Notes: generated from the sequence alone by a model not told the origin. 64,000 nucleotides of DNA from Lacisediminihabitans profunda (GCF_008040105.1 NZ_VRMG01000005.1:620001-684000); one strand, 5' to 3'; shown: positions 10,938-19,353, counted from the first letter of the stretch. Made by a program: numbers and translations.

Positions 10938-11230
10938 CTACGGGGATATGACATCCAGAGTGAGCGTCACCTCGACCCGATCGCCCACGTCGAGACCCTC
11001 CGCCTCCTGCACGACCTTCTTCACCGGCACGATGTATCCGCCGTCCTTCGGCCACACGTGGTCGTCTCGGTGCTGCCGATGCGCACGGTGACGGGAATCA
11101 TGCCCCAGCCGTAGGTCACGAGCGGCGCGACCTCGGCGATCGCGGCGCTCGCGTCGACCGGCACGGTGACGAAGTGGAACGGCGCGGGTCCACGCCAATA
11201 CCAGAGTTCGCCGCTGAAGTGCAGGTCCAC
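10938..11230 (-). pseudogene. DUF1905 domain protein, frameshifted
   Basis: The N-terminal half is read from GTG 11230 in one frame: MDLHFSGELWYWRGPAPFHF continuing through YGWGMIPVTVRIGSTE. The C-terminal half, WPKDGGYIVPVKKVVQEAEG to LTLDVISP, sits in another frame ending at TAG 10938. Together they make one DUF1905 protein of about 95 residues, broken by a small indel around 11055-11075. Either the gene is inactivated or there is a base-calling error; no slippery run is obvious. Function of the family is not established. It lies 30 bp downstream of the YCII gene on the same strand. Confidence 0.75.
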
Positions 11231-11260
11231 GCGCTCAGGATAGTGGGGCGCCGTCGGCCG

Positions 11261-11608
11261 TCATCCGCCGACCTGGCGCACCTCGATCGGCGCGAATCGG
11301 CTCTCGTAGAGCCGTGCTGCGATCGCGCAGGCCCGATCGATGTCTGCACAGTCGAGGAGGTAATACCCGGAGGCGAAGTCGTCACCGTCGTGGAGCGGCC
11401 CGTCCACGGCCGAGGGGATGCCGCGGTCGGTGCGGACGATGCGGGCGCCCTGCGGGGTCACGTTGAGCTCGTCGCACTCGAGGAATTCGCCGGTCTTCCT
11501 CAGCTCGGCGATGAGCTCTCCATGGGTCCTCTCGTTGTCGGACCAGTCCTCCGGCGTGAGTGCGGCCCACGCGTCGCGGTTACCACCGATGAGCAACAGG
11601 AACTTCAT
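11261..11608 (-). CDS. YCII-related (DGPF domain) protein
   Basis: 115 residues. MKFLLLIGG at the start and DGPLHDGDDFASGYYLLDCADIDRACAIAARL in the second half are the DGPF/YCII signature. Relatives are small ferredoxin-like-fold proteins, often next to ECF sigma factors, with no settled function. A GGAGAT Shine-Dalgarno is placed 7 nt before the ATG. The downstream DUF1905 remnant is on the same strand and may have been co-transcribed. Confidence 0.88.
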   Translation of the reverse strand: MKFLLLIGGNRDAWAALTPEDWSDNERTHGELIAELRKTGEFLECDELNVTPQGARIVRTDRGIPSAVDGPLHDGDDFASGYYLLDCADIDRACAIAARLYESRFAPIEVRQVGG

Positions 11609-11782
11609 ACCGGAATCTCCTCATTCGTGCGTGGTGCCCAGTCTGGTCGCCGCGGAGGGCTACGGCTATGGGGGTCTCGACTCAGTTCTCGGCTTTGCTG
11701 GATGTGCGGCCCACTGTGCGTCGGACTCTGAGTCGGGGCGCGGTCGGTGCTACACCAGCTTTCGACCCAGTTTTCGGCGCTG

Positions 11783-11862
11783 CTTTCACCCCGGCTTTCA
11801 CCCCGGTTTGCACCCCGGTTTGCACCCCGCTTTGCACCCGTCTTTGCACCCGGCTTTCACCC
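11783..11862. repeat. 12-bp tandem repeat, about 7 units
   Basis: Units of the type TTTGCACCCCGG or CTTTCACCCCGG follow one another at a 12-bp period. Read on the plus strand they stay in frame with the downstream HNH gene and would encode (L/F)(S/A)P(R/V/G) tetrapeptides. This is either an N-terminal extension or a non-coding repeat. The rest of 11609-11908 shows no convincing gene. Confidence 0.8.
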
Positions 11863-11908
11863 GTCGAAGCGGGCTCGGAATGTCGGTGGCATGGTGTTGA
11901 GTGGGGTC

Positions 11909-13213
11909 ATGGAAACCACCGCGACGGCAGCCTCCGGGCTCGATCACGGGCCACGGGCCAGCGTTCTCACTCCGTCGCTCGCCGCGAGTTTTCTCGACAC
12001 CATGGGCGAGCTTATCGACGACGTCGTCGAGGCCGATCGCGCAGCCGCGCGGGCCGCCGCCAACCGGGCCGCCCTCATCGACCAGGCACGAAGCTGGAGC
12101 GAGGCCACTGCCTCCCTGATGCCGTCCGACACGTCCCAGGTGCGCCCCTGGAGCGACGCCCACGTCGCCCGGCGCTCCCTCGTGAGCGAGCTGGCGGCCG
12201 CCCTGCGCCTGCCGGAGCGCACTATCGAGACTCTCATCGAAGAGAGCCGCTCCCTTCTCCGTGAGCTGCCTGCCACGATGGCCGCTCTCTCGGACGGTGA
12301 CATCAGCTACCGCCACGCCCAGGTGATGATCGAGCACGCGACCTCCCTGCCGGCGGACGCGCGCCGCGCATTCGAGAAGGCCGCGCTGCCGTTCGCCCTC
12401 ACCCTCACCGCGAGCCGCTTCGACCACCGGGCCCGGGTGTTGCGCGAGCGGGAACATCCGGAATCCGTCGAGGTGCGCCACGACAGCTGCCGCGACAAGC
12501 GCGAGATCTCGCTCGATCCGGCCCGGGATGGCATGGCCTGGCTCACCGCGTACCTCCCGGCGGCAAGCGCTGAGGCCATCTACCACCGGGTGACGGATGT
12601 CGCGGCCGCCCTTCAGTCTCCCGACGAGCCGCGAACCCTCACCCAGTTGAGGGCGGATGTCTTCTGCGACCTGCTCATCGACGGCCAGACCGACGCCGGG
12701 CACCCGACCCAGCCGAACCTCGGCTCCGGCATCCGCGCTCGAGTGCTCGTCACGGTGCCGGTGCTCACCCTCCTCGGCCGCGGCACCGAGCCGGCCGTGC
12801 TCGAGGGCTACGGTCCGATCGACATCGACGCCGCCCGCGAGCTCGCCGCAGGCGCCCCCGGTTTCGTCCGAATCCTCACCCACCCCGAGACCGGCGCGGT
12901 GCTCTCGCTCGGTCGCGATCGCTACGCGATTCCCCCGGACCTTCGCGCCTGGCTTCGCATGCGGGATGAAACCTGCCGTGCTCCAGGATGCGGCGCCGCC
13001 GCCCGACGTTGCGATCTCGACCATACGAAGGACCGGCAATTCGCCGGTCCGACGAACCACGACAATCTCGCGCACCTCTGCCCGAAGCATCACGACCAGA
13101 AGCATCACACCGCGTGGACTGTCGAGCACATCGGCGATGGCGACCTCGAGTGGACCTCGCCCACCGGGCACCACTACGTGACGGAGCCGGCAACCCGCGT
13201 GGCGGCGCGCTGA
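11909..13213 (+). CDS. DUF222 / HNH endonuclease domain protein (13E12 type)
   Basis: 434 residues. A long helical DUF222 region (about 20-300) is followed by a C-terminal HNH domain. The domain runs from CRAPGC through CDLDHTKDRQFAGPTNHDNLAHLCPKHHDQKHH, with the Zn-binding cysteine pairs and the DH catalytic motif intact. These proteins are abundant, often multi-copy, in Actinobacteria. They are predicted nucleases whose biological role is unclear. ATG 11909 is preferred because the DUF222 region begins soon after it; ATG 11891 is also possible. The frame stays open back to 11747 through the tandem-repeat stretch, so a longer protein cannot be excluded. Confidence 0.88.
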   Translation: METTATAASGLDHGPRASVLTPSLAASFLDTMGELIDDVVEADRAAARAAANRAALIDQARSWSEATASLMPSDTSQVRPWSDAHVARRSLVSELAAALRLPERTIETLIEESRSLLRELPATMAALSDGDISYRHAQVMIEHATSLPADARRAFEKAALPFALTLTASRFDHRARVLREREHPESVEVRHDSCRDKREISLDPARDGMAWLTAYLPAASAEAIYHRVTDVAAALQSPDEPRTLTQLRADVFCDLLIDGQTDAGHPTQPNLGSGIRARVLVTVPVLTLLGRGTEPAVLEGYGPIDIDAARELAAGAPGFVRILTHPETGAVLSLGRDRYAIPPDLRAWLRMRDETCRAPGCGAAARRCDLDHTKDRQFAGPTNHDNLAHLCPKHHDQKHHTAWTVEHIGDGDLEWTSPTGHHYVTEPATRVAAR

Positions 13214-13235
13214 CCGAACGGCGTCGCCGGGTGGA

Positions 13236-13263
13236 CTCCGACTAGTGGTCTCCGACTAGTGGA
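13236..13263. repeat. 14-bp direct duplication
   Basis: CTCCGACTAGTGGT (13236-13249) is followed directly by CTCCGACTAGTGGA (13250-13263), just after the HNH gene and just before the 15-bp repeats. Confidence 0.85.
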
Positions 13264-13268
13264 CGAAG

Positions 13269-13328
13269 CCAAGTCTCCAACTGCCAAGTCTCCAACTGCC
13301 AACTCTCCAACTGCCAACTCTCCAACTG
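13269..13328. repeat. 15-bp tandem repeat, 4 units
   Basis: Two copies of CCAAGTCTCCAACTG (13269-13298) are followed by two of CCAACTCTCCAACTG (13299-13328). The single G/C difference is shared pairwise, suggesting stepwise duplication. It lies between two convergent genes and encodes nothing convincing. Confidence 0.95.
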
Positions 13329-13344
13329 GTTTAGGGGCGGCGGG

Positions 13345-13911
13345 CTACTTGTACCAGACCGCTACGCCGCCGTGATGCGAACAGGCGCCCTGATGGTGTG
13401 CGGCGAAGGAGAGGCTTCCGTCATTGCAGAGGGCGGTCGCGCCACCTCCCGGCACAACGGGTGCTGGGGCCGGCACGGCAGGTGCAGGAGCTGGGGCCGG
13501 TGCAGCAGGTGCTGGAGCGGGGGCCGCCGCTACTGGTGCCGGCGGCGGCGCGGGCTGGGCGACAGTCAGAGTCACGGTGGATCCGACATCGGTAGTTGCA
13601 CCTGCGGCCACCGACTGGCTCGTCACTGTCCAGCCGGTGGAGTCCGAAACGGCCGTGCCTGCTGCGTCCTGTGTGACGACTACGAATCCGGCCGCGGCGA
13701 GCGTGGAGGCAGCGACCTCGCCCGCCTGGTTCAAGACACTCGGGACGGTGGCAGTTGGCACAGCTGGGACTGGCGACGTTGGCGCTGAAGCCACCGAATC
13801 TGAGCGGCTGGACGACGAATCCGACCCTGTGTGGTGCGTCGGTTGGGCCGAGCATCCGCTGAGCCCGGTGAACAGGACGGCGGCGAAGATAATGGCAACG
13901 GCGCGCTTCAT
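13345..13911 (-). CDS. PASTA-domain lipoprotein with C-terminal DUF3761
   Basis: 188 residues. The lipoprotein signal MKRAVAIIFAAVLFTGLSGC has its lipobox Cys at residue 20. A Ser/Thr/Pro linker follows. One PASTA-like domain comes next (VPSVLNQAGEVAASTLAAAGF through GSTVTLTVA), then a Pro/Ala-rich spacer. The end is a DUF3761 motif with paired Cys/His (ALCNDGSLSFAAHHQGACSHHGG). It is expected to be anchored on the outer face of the membrane and may touch peptidoglycan. A GAGGAA Shine-Dalgarno fits the ATG at 13911; an upstream in-frame ATG at 13947 lacks one. Confidence 0.88.
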   Translation of the reverse strand: MKRAVAIIFAAVLFTGLSGCSAQPTHHTGSDSSSSRSDSVASAPTSPVPAVPTATVPSVLNQAGEVAASTLAAAGFVVVTQDAAGTAVSDSTGWTVTSQSVAAGATTDVGSTVTLTVAQPAPPPAPVAAAPAPAPAAPAPAPAPAVPAPAPVVPGGGATALCNDGSLSFAAHHQGACSHHGGVAVWYK

Positions 13912-14062
13912 TGCGGTTCCTCGGGTTGTCCGGTTGCCGGGATGCATTCACCGGCGATTCGAAGCCTGCCGGGCGCGAGCAGGGTCCACAACCCCGCGTT
14001 GGGGTTACATGATTTATCGTCGGCATCCGCCCTGAGGCGGTGCTGGTCGAGAGCCTGTTACG

Positions 14063-14136
14063 TGGAGGGGATGACGGGAATCGAACCCGCGCCATCAGTT
14101 TGGAAAACTGAGGCTCTACCATTGAGCTACATCCCC
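14063..14136 (-). tRNA. tRNA-Gly (anticodon TCC), CCA encoded
   Basis: The minus strand folds as a cloverleaf: acceptor GGGGATG/CATCCCC, D-arm with AGCTCAATGGTAGAGC, anticodon loop TTTCCAA giving TCC, T-arm GCGGG-TTCGATT-CCCGT, discriminator T and a templated CCA at 14065-14063. Confidence 0.97.
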
Positions 14137-14324
14137 GTGGCAGCCGGCCGTGGGCCGATCGCGCGGTAGCCAGCCTAATACATGGCGCGGGCGCCTCGCG
14201 CAATCGAGCGCACGGCGCACGCGGCAGACAGTGCGCTAGGCTTGCCGAGGCTTATTTTCGGAAAACGTCTCGCGACATCCGCCGATCTGTCCTCGGGGTG
14301 AACGTACCTCACAACACTGAAGTC

Positions 14325-14398
14325 CGGGGCGTAGCTCAGCTTGGTAGAGCGCTCGGTTTGGGACCGAGAGGCCGCAGGTTCGAATCCTGTCGCCCCGA
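14325..14398 (+). tRNA. tRNA-Pro (anticodon TGG)
   Basis: Acceptor CGGGGCG (14325-14331) pairs with CGCCCCG (14391-14397), discriminator A. D-arm GTAGCTCAGCTTGGTAGAGC, anticodon stem-loop CTCGG-TTTGGGA-CCGAG and T-arm GCAGG-TTCGAAT-CCTGT are all present. CCA is not encoded. It lies 47 nt upstream of tig. Confidence 0.97.
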
Positions 14399-14445
14399 CA
14401 ACACCCACGTACACCACGAAGCACAGAAATTCAGGAGATCCCATC

Positions 14446-15861
14446 GTGAAGACCACGGTTGACAAGCTGAGCCCCACGCGCGTGAAGCTGAGCATTTCGG
14501 TTACCCCCGACGAGCTGAAGCCCAGCATCGATCACGCGTACAGCCACATCGCGGAGTCCGTCAACATCCCGGGCTTCCGCAAGGGCAAGGTTCCGCCGCC
14601 CATCATCGACCAGCGCGTCGGCCGCGACGAGGTGCTCAACCACGCCGTGAGCGACGGGCTCGACAAGTTCTACCGCCAGGCGATCGAAGAGCAGAAGATC
14701 CGCCCGCTCGGCCGTCCGGAGGCCGACATCACCGAGCTCCCCGACGTGAAGGACTTCAGCGGAGAGCTCAAGGTCGTCGTCGAGGTTGACGTGCGTCCGG
14801 ACTTCGACCTGCCGAACCTCGAGGGCCTCGTGCTCACCGTCGACCCGATCGAGGTGACGGATGAGGAGGTCGAGACCGAACTGCAGAGCCTTCTCGCCCG
14901 CTTCGGCACGCTCATCACCGTGGACCGCCCGGCGGCCACCGGGGACTTCGCCCAGATCGACCTCGTCGCCACCATCGGCGGCAACGAGGTGGACACGGCC
15001 AACGCGATCTCCTACGAGGTCGGCTCCGGCGACCTCATCGACGGCATCGACGAGGCTCTCGACGGCCTGAGCGCCGGCGAGACCACGGTCTTCGAGTCCA
15101 AGCTTCTCGGCGGCGACAACGAGGGGGAGTCGGCCGAGATCACGGTCAAGCTCCTCGCCGTGAAGGAGCGCGAGCTTCCCACCGCCGACGATGACTTCGC
15201 CCAGATCGCCAGCCAGTTCGACACCATCGACGAGCTCAAGGCGGACATCCGCGAGCAGGTCAAGAAGTCGAAGGTGTTCGGGCAGGGCACGCAGGCCCGC
15301 GATCAGGTCGTGGACACGCTGCTCGAGTCCCTCGAGATCCCGGTTCCGCCGCAGCTCGTGCTCGACGAGGTGCACCGCCACCTCGAGAACGAGAGCCGCC
15401 TCGAAGACGACGTGCACCGCGCCGAGGTCACCGAGTCGAGCGAGAAGACGTTCCGCACCCAGATTCTGCTCGACTCCATCGCCGAGGCCGAAGGGGTGAA
15501 GGTGAGCCAGGACGAGCTCACCCAGTACCTCGTGCAGGGCGCAGCCCAGTACAACATGGAGCCCGGCGAGTTCATCAAGGTGCTCGACTCGAACGGCCAG
15601 ATCCCCGGCATGATCGGCGAGGTCGCCCGGGGCAAGGCGCTCGCCATCGTGCTCTCCAAGGCGAAGGTCGTCGACTCGAACGGCGCCGAGGTCGACATGT
15701 CCGGCTTCACCGCCGCGGTTCTCGACGACTCGGATGATGAGGACTTCGTCGAGGCGAGCGCCGGCACGGACGCCGGCCACGAGGGTCACGACCACGGCGG
15801 CGCCAAGGACAGCCACGGCCGTTCCGCCAACAACGAGCACTACGGGCACGACCACAAGTAG
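14446..15861 (+). CDS. tig: Trigger factor, ribosome-associated chaperone and peptidyl-prolyl isomerase
   Basis: 471 residues. The ribosome-binding N-terminal domain carries the signature [12 protein letters not shown] (near 45-56). A central FKBP-like PPIase domain (about 160-245, [14 protein letters not shown] to GLSAGE) and a helical C-terminal domain follow. It binds at the ribosomal exit tunnel. GTG 14446 is preceded by AGGAGA at a suitable distance. The last 30 residues are unusual: acidic, then rich in His and Gly (EGHDHGG, HYGHDHK). Trigger factor, ClpP1, ClpP2 and ClpX are commonly neighbours in Actinobacteria, and all four are in this region. Confidence 0.97.
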   Translation: MKTTVDKLSPTRVKLSISVTPDELKPSIDHAYSHIAESVNIPGFRKGKVPPPIIDQRVGRDEVLNHAVSDGLDKFYRQAIEEQKIRPLGRPEADITELPDVKDFSGELKVVVEVDVRPDFDLPNLEGLVLTVDPIEVTDEEVETELQSLLARFGTLITVDRPAATGDFAQIDLVATIGGNEVDTANAISYEVGSGDLIDGIDEALDGLSAGETTVFESKLLGGDNEGESAEITVKLLAVKERELPTADDDFAQIASQFDTIDELKADIREQVKKSKVFGQGTQARDQVVDTLLESLEIPVPPQLVLDEVHRHLENESRLEDDVHRAEVTESSEKTFRTQILLDSIAEAEGVKVSQDELTQYLVQGAAQYNMEPGEFIKVLDSNGQIPGMIGEVARGKALAIVLSKAKVVDSNGAEVDMSGFTAAVLDDSDDEDFVEASAGTDAGHEGHDHGGAKDSHGRSANNEHYGHDHK

Positions 15862-15888
15862 CTGGCAGCACGCACGCACCATCCAGGC

Positions 15889-15921
15889 GTTCGACGGCGA
15901 TCGCATCTATCGCCGTCGAAC
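15889..15921. terminator. Perfect 13-bp hairpin between tig and the HAD gene
   Basis: GTTCGACGGCGAT (15889-15901) and ATCGCCGTCGAAC (15909-15921) form a 13-bp perfect stem with a 7-nt loop. There is no T-run. The Shine-Dalgarno (CGGAGG, 15925-15930) begins 3 nt after the stem, so this could be a terminator of tig or a translational regulator of the next gene. Confidence 0.6.
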
Positions 15922-15936
15922 TCCCGGAGGTTATCC

Positions 15937-16851
15937 ATGCTCGATCTCGGTCTGCTCTTCGACGTGGACGGCCCGCTCGCGAGCCCGGTGAGCCGCAGCA
16001 TCCGCATCCCGAGCATCCTCGACGACCTCGTCGCGCTCACTGCGGCCGGCGTGCCGATCGCCTTCATCACCGGCAGGTCGGACAGCTTCATCCGGGACAG
16101 CGTGATCGCGCCCCTGATGGATGTCGGCCTCGCCGCCGCGCTGGACACCCCGGGCGCGCGGATGTTCGGAGTGTTCGAGAAGGGCGGCTCCTGGGCGCCC
16201 ATCACGACCGCGGGCCTGGGCGAGGTCACAGTGGACGAGAGCGTCGCGCTGCCGGCATCCATCGTCGACGGCGTGCGCGCCCTGGTGGCCGACGGTTTCG
16301 CCGACACGATGTTCTTCGACGAGTCGAAGCTCGCGATGATCTCGGTTGAGCAGCGAACCGACGTGTCGACCGAGGCCTACCTGCGCGCCCAGTCGGCGTT
16401 CAACGACTCCGCCTTCGACCTCGTGGCTGCGGCGGGACTCGGGGTGAGGCTCGGTGAGCGGTCCGCTCCGGATGCCGCGGGCAATGTCCCCTTCCGCCTC
16501 GACTCCACGATCATCTCCACCGACATCGAGTCGGTGCTGCTCGACAAGGATCGCGGCGCCTCCCGGGCCCTCGACTACTTCGCGGGGCTCGGCGCCCTGC
16601 CCACCGTCTGGCGGTCGATCGGGGACTCCCGCAGCGACTACCTCATGGCCGACCATCTGCACGGGGCGGGCTTCGACGTGGCGCACGTGGACGTGCGCCC
16701 GGCCGACGGAATCCTCGAGCGTCCGTACCGCGTGATCGTGGAGGGTGACTTAATCCACGACGAGGCGGGCGCGGCATTCCTCGGCTATTGGGTGCGCAGG
16801 CTCGACGCGAGCGGCGACCGCGGCGCCAGGGTCGACGTCGCGGCGTTGTAG
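15937..16851 (+). CDS. HAD-superfamily hydrolase
   Basis: 304 residues. Motif I FDVDGPLASP (residues 8-17, nucleophile Asp9 and Asp11), motif II ITGRS (44-48), a Lys in DKDRGASRALDYF and motif IV SIGDSRSDYLMADHL (about 228-242) define a HAD phosphatase of the Cof/trehalose-phosphatase-like branch with a large cap. Substrate unknown. The Shine-Dalgarno CGGAGG is 6 nt from the ATG. Its 3' end overlaps the convergent next gene by 67 bp. Confidence 0.85.
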   Translation: MLDLGLLFDVDGPLASPVSRSIRIPSILDDLVALTAAGVPIAFITGRSDSFIRDSVIAPLMDVGLAAALDTPGARMFGVFEKGGSWAPITTAGLGEVTVDESVALPASIVDGVRALVADGFADTMFFDESKLAMISVEQRTDVSTEAYLRAQSAFNDSAFDLVAAAGLGVRLGERSAPDAAGNVPFRLDSTIISTDIESVLLDKDRGASRALDYFAGLGALPTVWRSIGDSRSDYLMADHLHGAGFDVAHVDVRPADGILERPYRVIVEGDLIHDEAGAAFLGYWVRRLDASGDRGARVDVAAL

Positions 16852-17432
16852 CGCAGTCGCGGTTGCTGCTCGGCGAGGGCACGCAGGAACGAGTCGGGCG
16901 CCGCGGACAGCGGGAAGGCCGTGACCGCGCGCATCCGTCCGCCCTCCGCGATTCCGTAGAGCAGCGCGGCGGCGTGAGCGCCGCCCACGACGACGGTACG
17001 CACCGTGGCCCGCCCGTCCATGCTCTGCTGGTCGAGCACGGCCAGGGCGTCGACCGGCGGCTCGGCGAGGCGGGGGAGCACCGCGGCGGTCACCCGGGAG
17101 AGCAGGGTGCCGATGCCTGGACCGTCCGGCAGGAACGCGTCGGCCGGGAGCCCGAGCGTGCGGGCGAGAGTTCCGTCGAGCCAGCGCGCGCCCTTGGAAC
17201 CGTACGGCGTGTCCACTGTCGACAGCAGGTAGCCGTAGACGTGCAGCAGGCCCGCGTTGCCGATCGGCCAGGCGGCGTCCAAGCCGGCCAGGTCGTGCAG
17301 GCGCTCGAACTGGTCCCGGGGGATCACCGGGGCGTCGAGATTCTCGTCGATCACCGTCGACAGGCCCCAGTCGTCGAAGGCCCCGGCCGCGGCATCCGTC
17401 CTCACCTGCTGGTCCATCGTCCGCTGCGGCAT
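16785..17432 (-). CDS. Conserved-type hypothetical protein
   Basis: 215 residues, not recognised. It is soluble, without signal peptide or membrane segment. Readable stretches are FDDWGLSTVIDENLDAPVIPRDQF, WPIGNAGLLHVYGYLLSTVDTPYGSKGARWLDGTLA and VGGAHAAALLYGIAEGGRMRAVTAFP. The composition is normal for the window and the codon use looks coding. It overlaps the end of the HAD gene on the opposite strand by 67 bp and is divergent from clpP1. ATG 17432 has GGACGG just upstream; ATG 17417 is an alternative. Confidence 0.7.
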   Translation of the reverse strand: MPQRTMDQQVRTDAAAGAFDDWGLSTVIDENLDAPVIPRDQFERLHDLAGLDAAWPIGNAGLLHVYGYLLSTVDTPYGSKGARWLDGTLARTLGLPADAFLPDGPGIGTLLSRVTAAVLPRLAEPPVDALAVLDQQSMDGRATVRTVVVGGAHAAALLYGIAEGGRMRAVTAFPLSAAPDSFLRALAEQQPRLRYNAATSTLAPRSPLASSLRTQ

Positions 17433-17581
17433 CCGTCCATCGTAGGGACGAGCCGCCCCCCGTGCGCGGCCCAACGGACGCGCGGTCCCACTCCGCGCTC
17501 TGCCCACGGCGAACAGAGCGATTCTGGCGCGTTGGCTCCGATAGATTCGTCAACAAGCGATAACTGAAACGGAGCGCAACA

Positions 17582-18181
17582 ATGGCCCAACCGGCATTGG
17601 TCTCGAGCATTTTCGACCAACTCCTCAAGGACCGCATCATCTGGCTTGGCTCAGAGGTGCGTGACGACAACGCCAACGAGATCTGCGCGAAGATCCTCCT
17701 GCTCGCCGCAGAGGACCCGAAGCGTGACATCTTCCTGTACATCAACTCCCCGGGTGGCTCGATCACCGCGGGAATGGCCATCTACGACACGATGAAGTTC
17801 GTGCCGAACGACATCGTCACCGTCGGCATCGGCATGGCGGCATCGATGGGGCAGTTCCTGCTCTCGTCCGGCACGAAGGGCAAGCGCTACATCACCCCGA
17901 ACGCCCGCGTCCTTCTCCACCAGCCGTCCGGCGGATTCGGTGGAACGGCGGCCGACATCCAGACGCAGGCCAACCTCATCCTCGACATGAAGAAGCGGAT
18001 GGCGGAGCTCACGGCGGAGCAGACCGGCAAGACGGTCGAGCAGGTAATCATCGACGGCGACCGTGACAACTGGTTCACGGCGAAGCAGGCACTCGAGTAC
18101 GGGTTCGTGGATCACCTCCGGGAGTTCGCTTCCGAGGTCATCGGCGGCGGCGGCACCGACGACTCCGTGACAACGAAGTAG
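17582..18181 (+). CDS. clpP1: ATP-dependent Clp protease proteolytic subunit 1
   Basis: 199 residues. Catalytic triad Ser88 (GMAASMG), His113 (LLHQPS) and Asp162 (GDRDNWF) are present, with the family block [19 protein letters not shown]. Actinobacterial ClpP1 and ClpP2 rings pair to make the active tetradecamer and work with ClpX or ClpC. CGGAGCG lies before the ATG. The clpP2 gene starts 17 bp after its stop, so the two form an operon. Confidence 0.97.
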   Translation: MAQPALVSSIFDQLLKDRIIWLGSEVRDDNANEICAKILLLAAEDPKRDIFLYINSPGGSITAGMAIYDTMKFVPNDIVTVGIGMAASMGQFLLSSGTKGKRYITPNARVLLHQPSGGFGGTAADIQTQANLILDMKKRMAELTAEQTGKTVEQVIIDGDRDNWFTAKQALEYGFVDHLREFASEVIGGGGTDDSVTTK

Positions 18182-18198
18182 GGATGGACAGAACAGAC

Positions 18199-18867
18199 AT
18201 GGAATTCACCAACTTTGGTCAACAGGCCGGCGGCATCGCGCCGACGGCGGAGGCTCGCTACATCCTCCCGACCTTCGAGGAGCGCACGGCCTACGGCTAC
18301 AAGCGCCAGGACCCGTACGCGAAGCTGTTCGAGGACCGCATCATCTTCCTCGGCGTGCAGATCGACGACGCCTCGGCGGATGACGTGATGGCCCAGCTGC
18401 TCGTGCTCGAGAGCCAGGACCCGGACCGCGACATCGTGATGTACATCAACTCGCCCGGTGGCTCGTTCACCGCGATGACGGCGATCTACGACACGATGCA
18501 GTACGTGCGCCCGCAGATCCAGACCGTGGTGCTCGGCCAGGCGGCCTCCGCCGCCGCGGTGATCCTCGCGGCCGGCACGCCCGGCAAGCGGCTCGCCCTG
18601 CCGAACGCCCGCATCCTGATCCACCAGCCGTCCACGGGCGACTCGGGCCGCGGACAGGCGTCGGACATCGAGATCCAGGCCCGCGAGATCCAGCGCATGC
18701 GCGAATGGCTCGAGGAGACGCTCTCGCGCCACTCCAACCGCACGATGGAGCAGGTGAACAAGGACATCGACCGCGACAACATCCTGAGCGGCGAGGAGGC
18801 CCTCGCCTACGGTCTCGTCGACCAGGTGCTCACCTCGCGCAAGAACATCCCGGCGATCACCAAGTAG
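18199..18867 (+). CDS. clpP2: ATP-dependent Clp protease proteolytic subunit 2
   Basis: 222 residues. Catalytic Ser117 (GQAASAAAV) and His142 (ILIHQPS), and an Asp in [13 protein letters not shown], complete the triad. The N-terminal segment [28 protein letters not shown] is typical of ClpP2, the second ring of the mixed peptidase. Two starts are possible (18184 and 18199); 18199 has GGA about 10 nt upstream. A strong intrinsic terminator follows immediately. clpX is not next but 2.8 kb away behind a reversed block. Confidence 0.96.
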   Translation: MEFTNFGQQAGGIAPTAEARYILPTFEERTAYGYKRQDPYAKLFEDRIIFLGVQIDDASADDVMAQLLVLESQDPDRDIVMYINSPGGSFTAMTAIYDTMQYVRPQIQTVVLGQAASAAAVILAAGTPGKRLALPNARILIHQPSTGDSGRGQASDIEIQAREIQRMREWLEETLSRHSNRTMEQVNKDIDRDNILSGEEALAYGLVDQVLTSRKNIPAITK

Positions 18868-18878
18868 TTCGCTTCACG

Positions 18879-18911
18879 AAGGGCCCCCGGTTCGCGCCGG
18901 GGGCCCTTTTT
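18879..18911 (+). terminator. Intrinsic terminator of clpP1-clpP2
   Basis: GGGCCCCCGG (18881-18890), loop TTCGCG, CCGGGGGCCC (18897-18906), then T5 (18907-18911). A 10-bp all-GC stem with flanking AA/TT is a textbook Rho-independent terminator. Confidence 0.95.
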
Positions 18912-18967
18912 GTGTGCGCGCCGAGGGTGGCGAGCCCGCGCAAGGTCCCTTCCTGCGCCGAGCTTTT

Positions 18968-19151
18968 CGCGGCGGGGGAAATTCGGTCCTTTCAGCGTTC
19001 GCCGGCGCGGAGACGGTGCGCCCTGGATCTCGCGGCGGGGGAAACAGCGTGGCGGCAGGGGAAACGGGCGGGCGGATTCTGCCGCGGCGGGGAAAAGTCC
19101 TCGTGGCGGGGGTTGCGCCTCCCTCCGCGAGGTCGTTTCCCCGCCGCGAGG
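18968..19151. repeat. Dispersed CGCGGCGGGGGAAA-type repeats
   Basis: Near-copies of CGCGGCGGGGGAAA occur at about 18968, 19031, 19051 and 19082, with one inverted copy (TTTCCCCGCCGCG) at 19136-19148. No gene could be supported in this stretch; the open frames here are consequences of the repeats and very high GC. Confidence 0.65.
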
Positions 19152-19289
19152 CGGCGCAACTCCCGCCGCGACGCAGAGCCGCGACGCAGAGCCGCGAGGC
19201 GGCGCAACTCCCGCCGCGACGCAGAGCCGCGACGCAGAGTCGCGAGGCGGCGCAACTCCCGCCGCGACGCAGAGCCGCGACGCAGAGTC
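19146..19289. repeat. 48-bp tandem repeat, 3 units
   Basis: Three head-to-tail copies start at 19146, 19194 and 19242, each beginning GCGAGGCGGCGCAACTCCCG and ending in two GCGACGCAGAG(C/T)C sub-repeats. The copies differ only at one position near the end. They lie between the clpP2 terminator and the convergent copC gene. Confidence 0.93.
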
Positions 19290-19353
19290 GCCCGGCCGCG
19301 CGCCCGACCCGCCACGCCGAGCCGCGCAGCTCGAGCCGCCCGCCGTTGGACGC

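Noticed and set aside
13269-13328. Possible CRISPR array
   Set aside because: Units are directly adjacent 15-mers without spacers and there are no cas genes in the window.
14081-14169. Open frame containing MTGIEPAPSVWKTEALPLSYI
   Set aside because: It is the read-through of the sequence overlapping tRNA-Gly, a well-known spurious protein; the tRNA explains it.
14236-14424. Minus-strand frame with [21 protein letters not shown]
   Set aside because: This is the antisense of tRNA-Pro, a common annotation artefact.
17433-17581. ClgR-type operator ahead of clpP1
   Set aside because: Some CGC/GCG triplets are present, but none at the spacing I know for ClgR sites; not supportable.
19146-19289. 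Possible CRISPR-like repeats
   Set aside because: 48-bp units follow head to tail without unique spacers.
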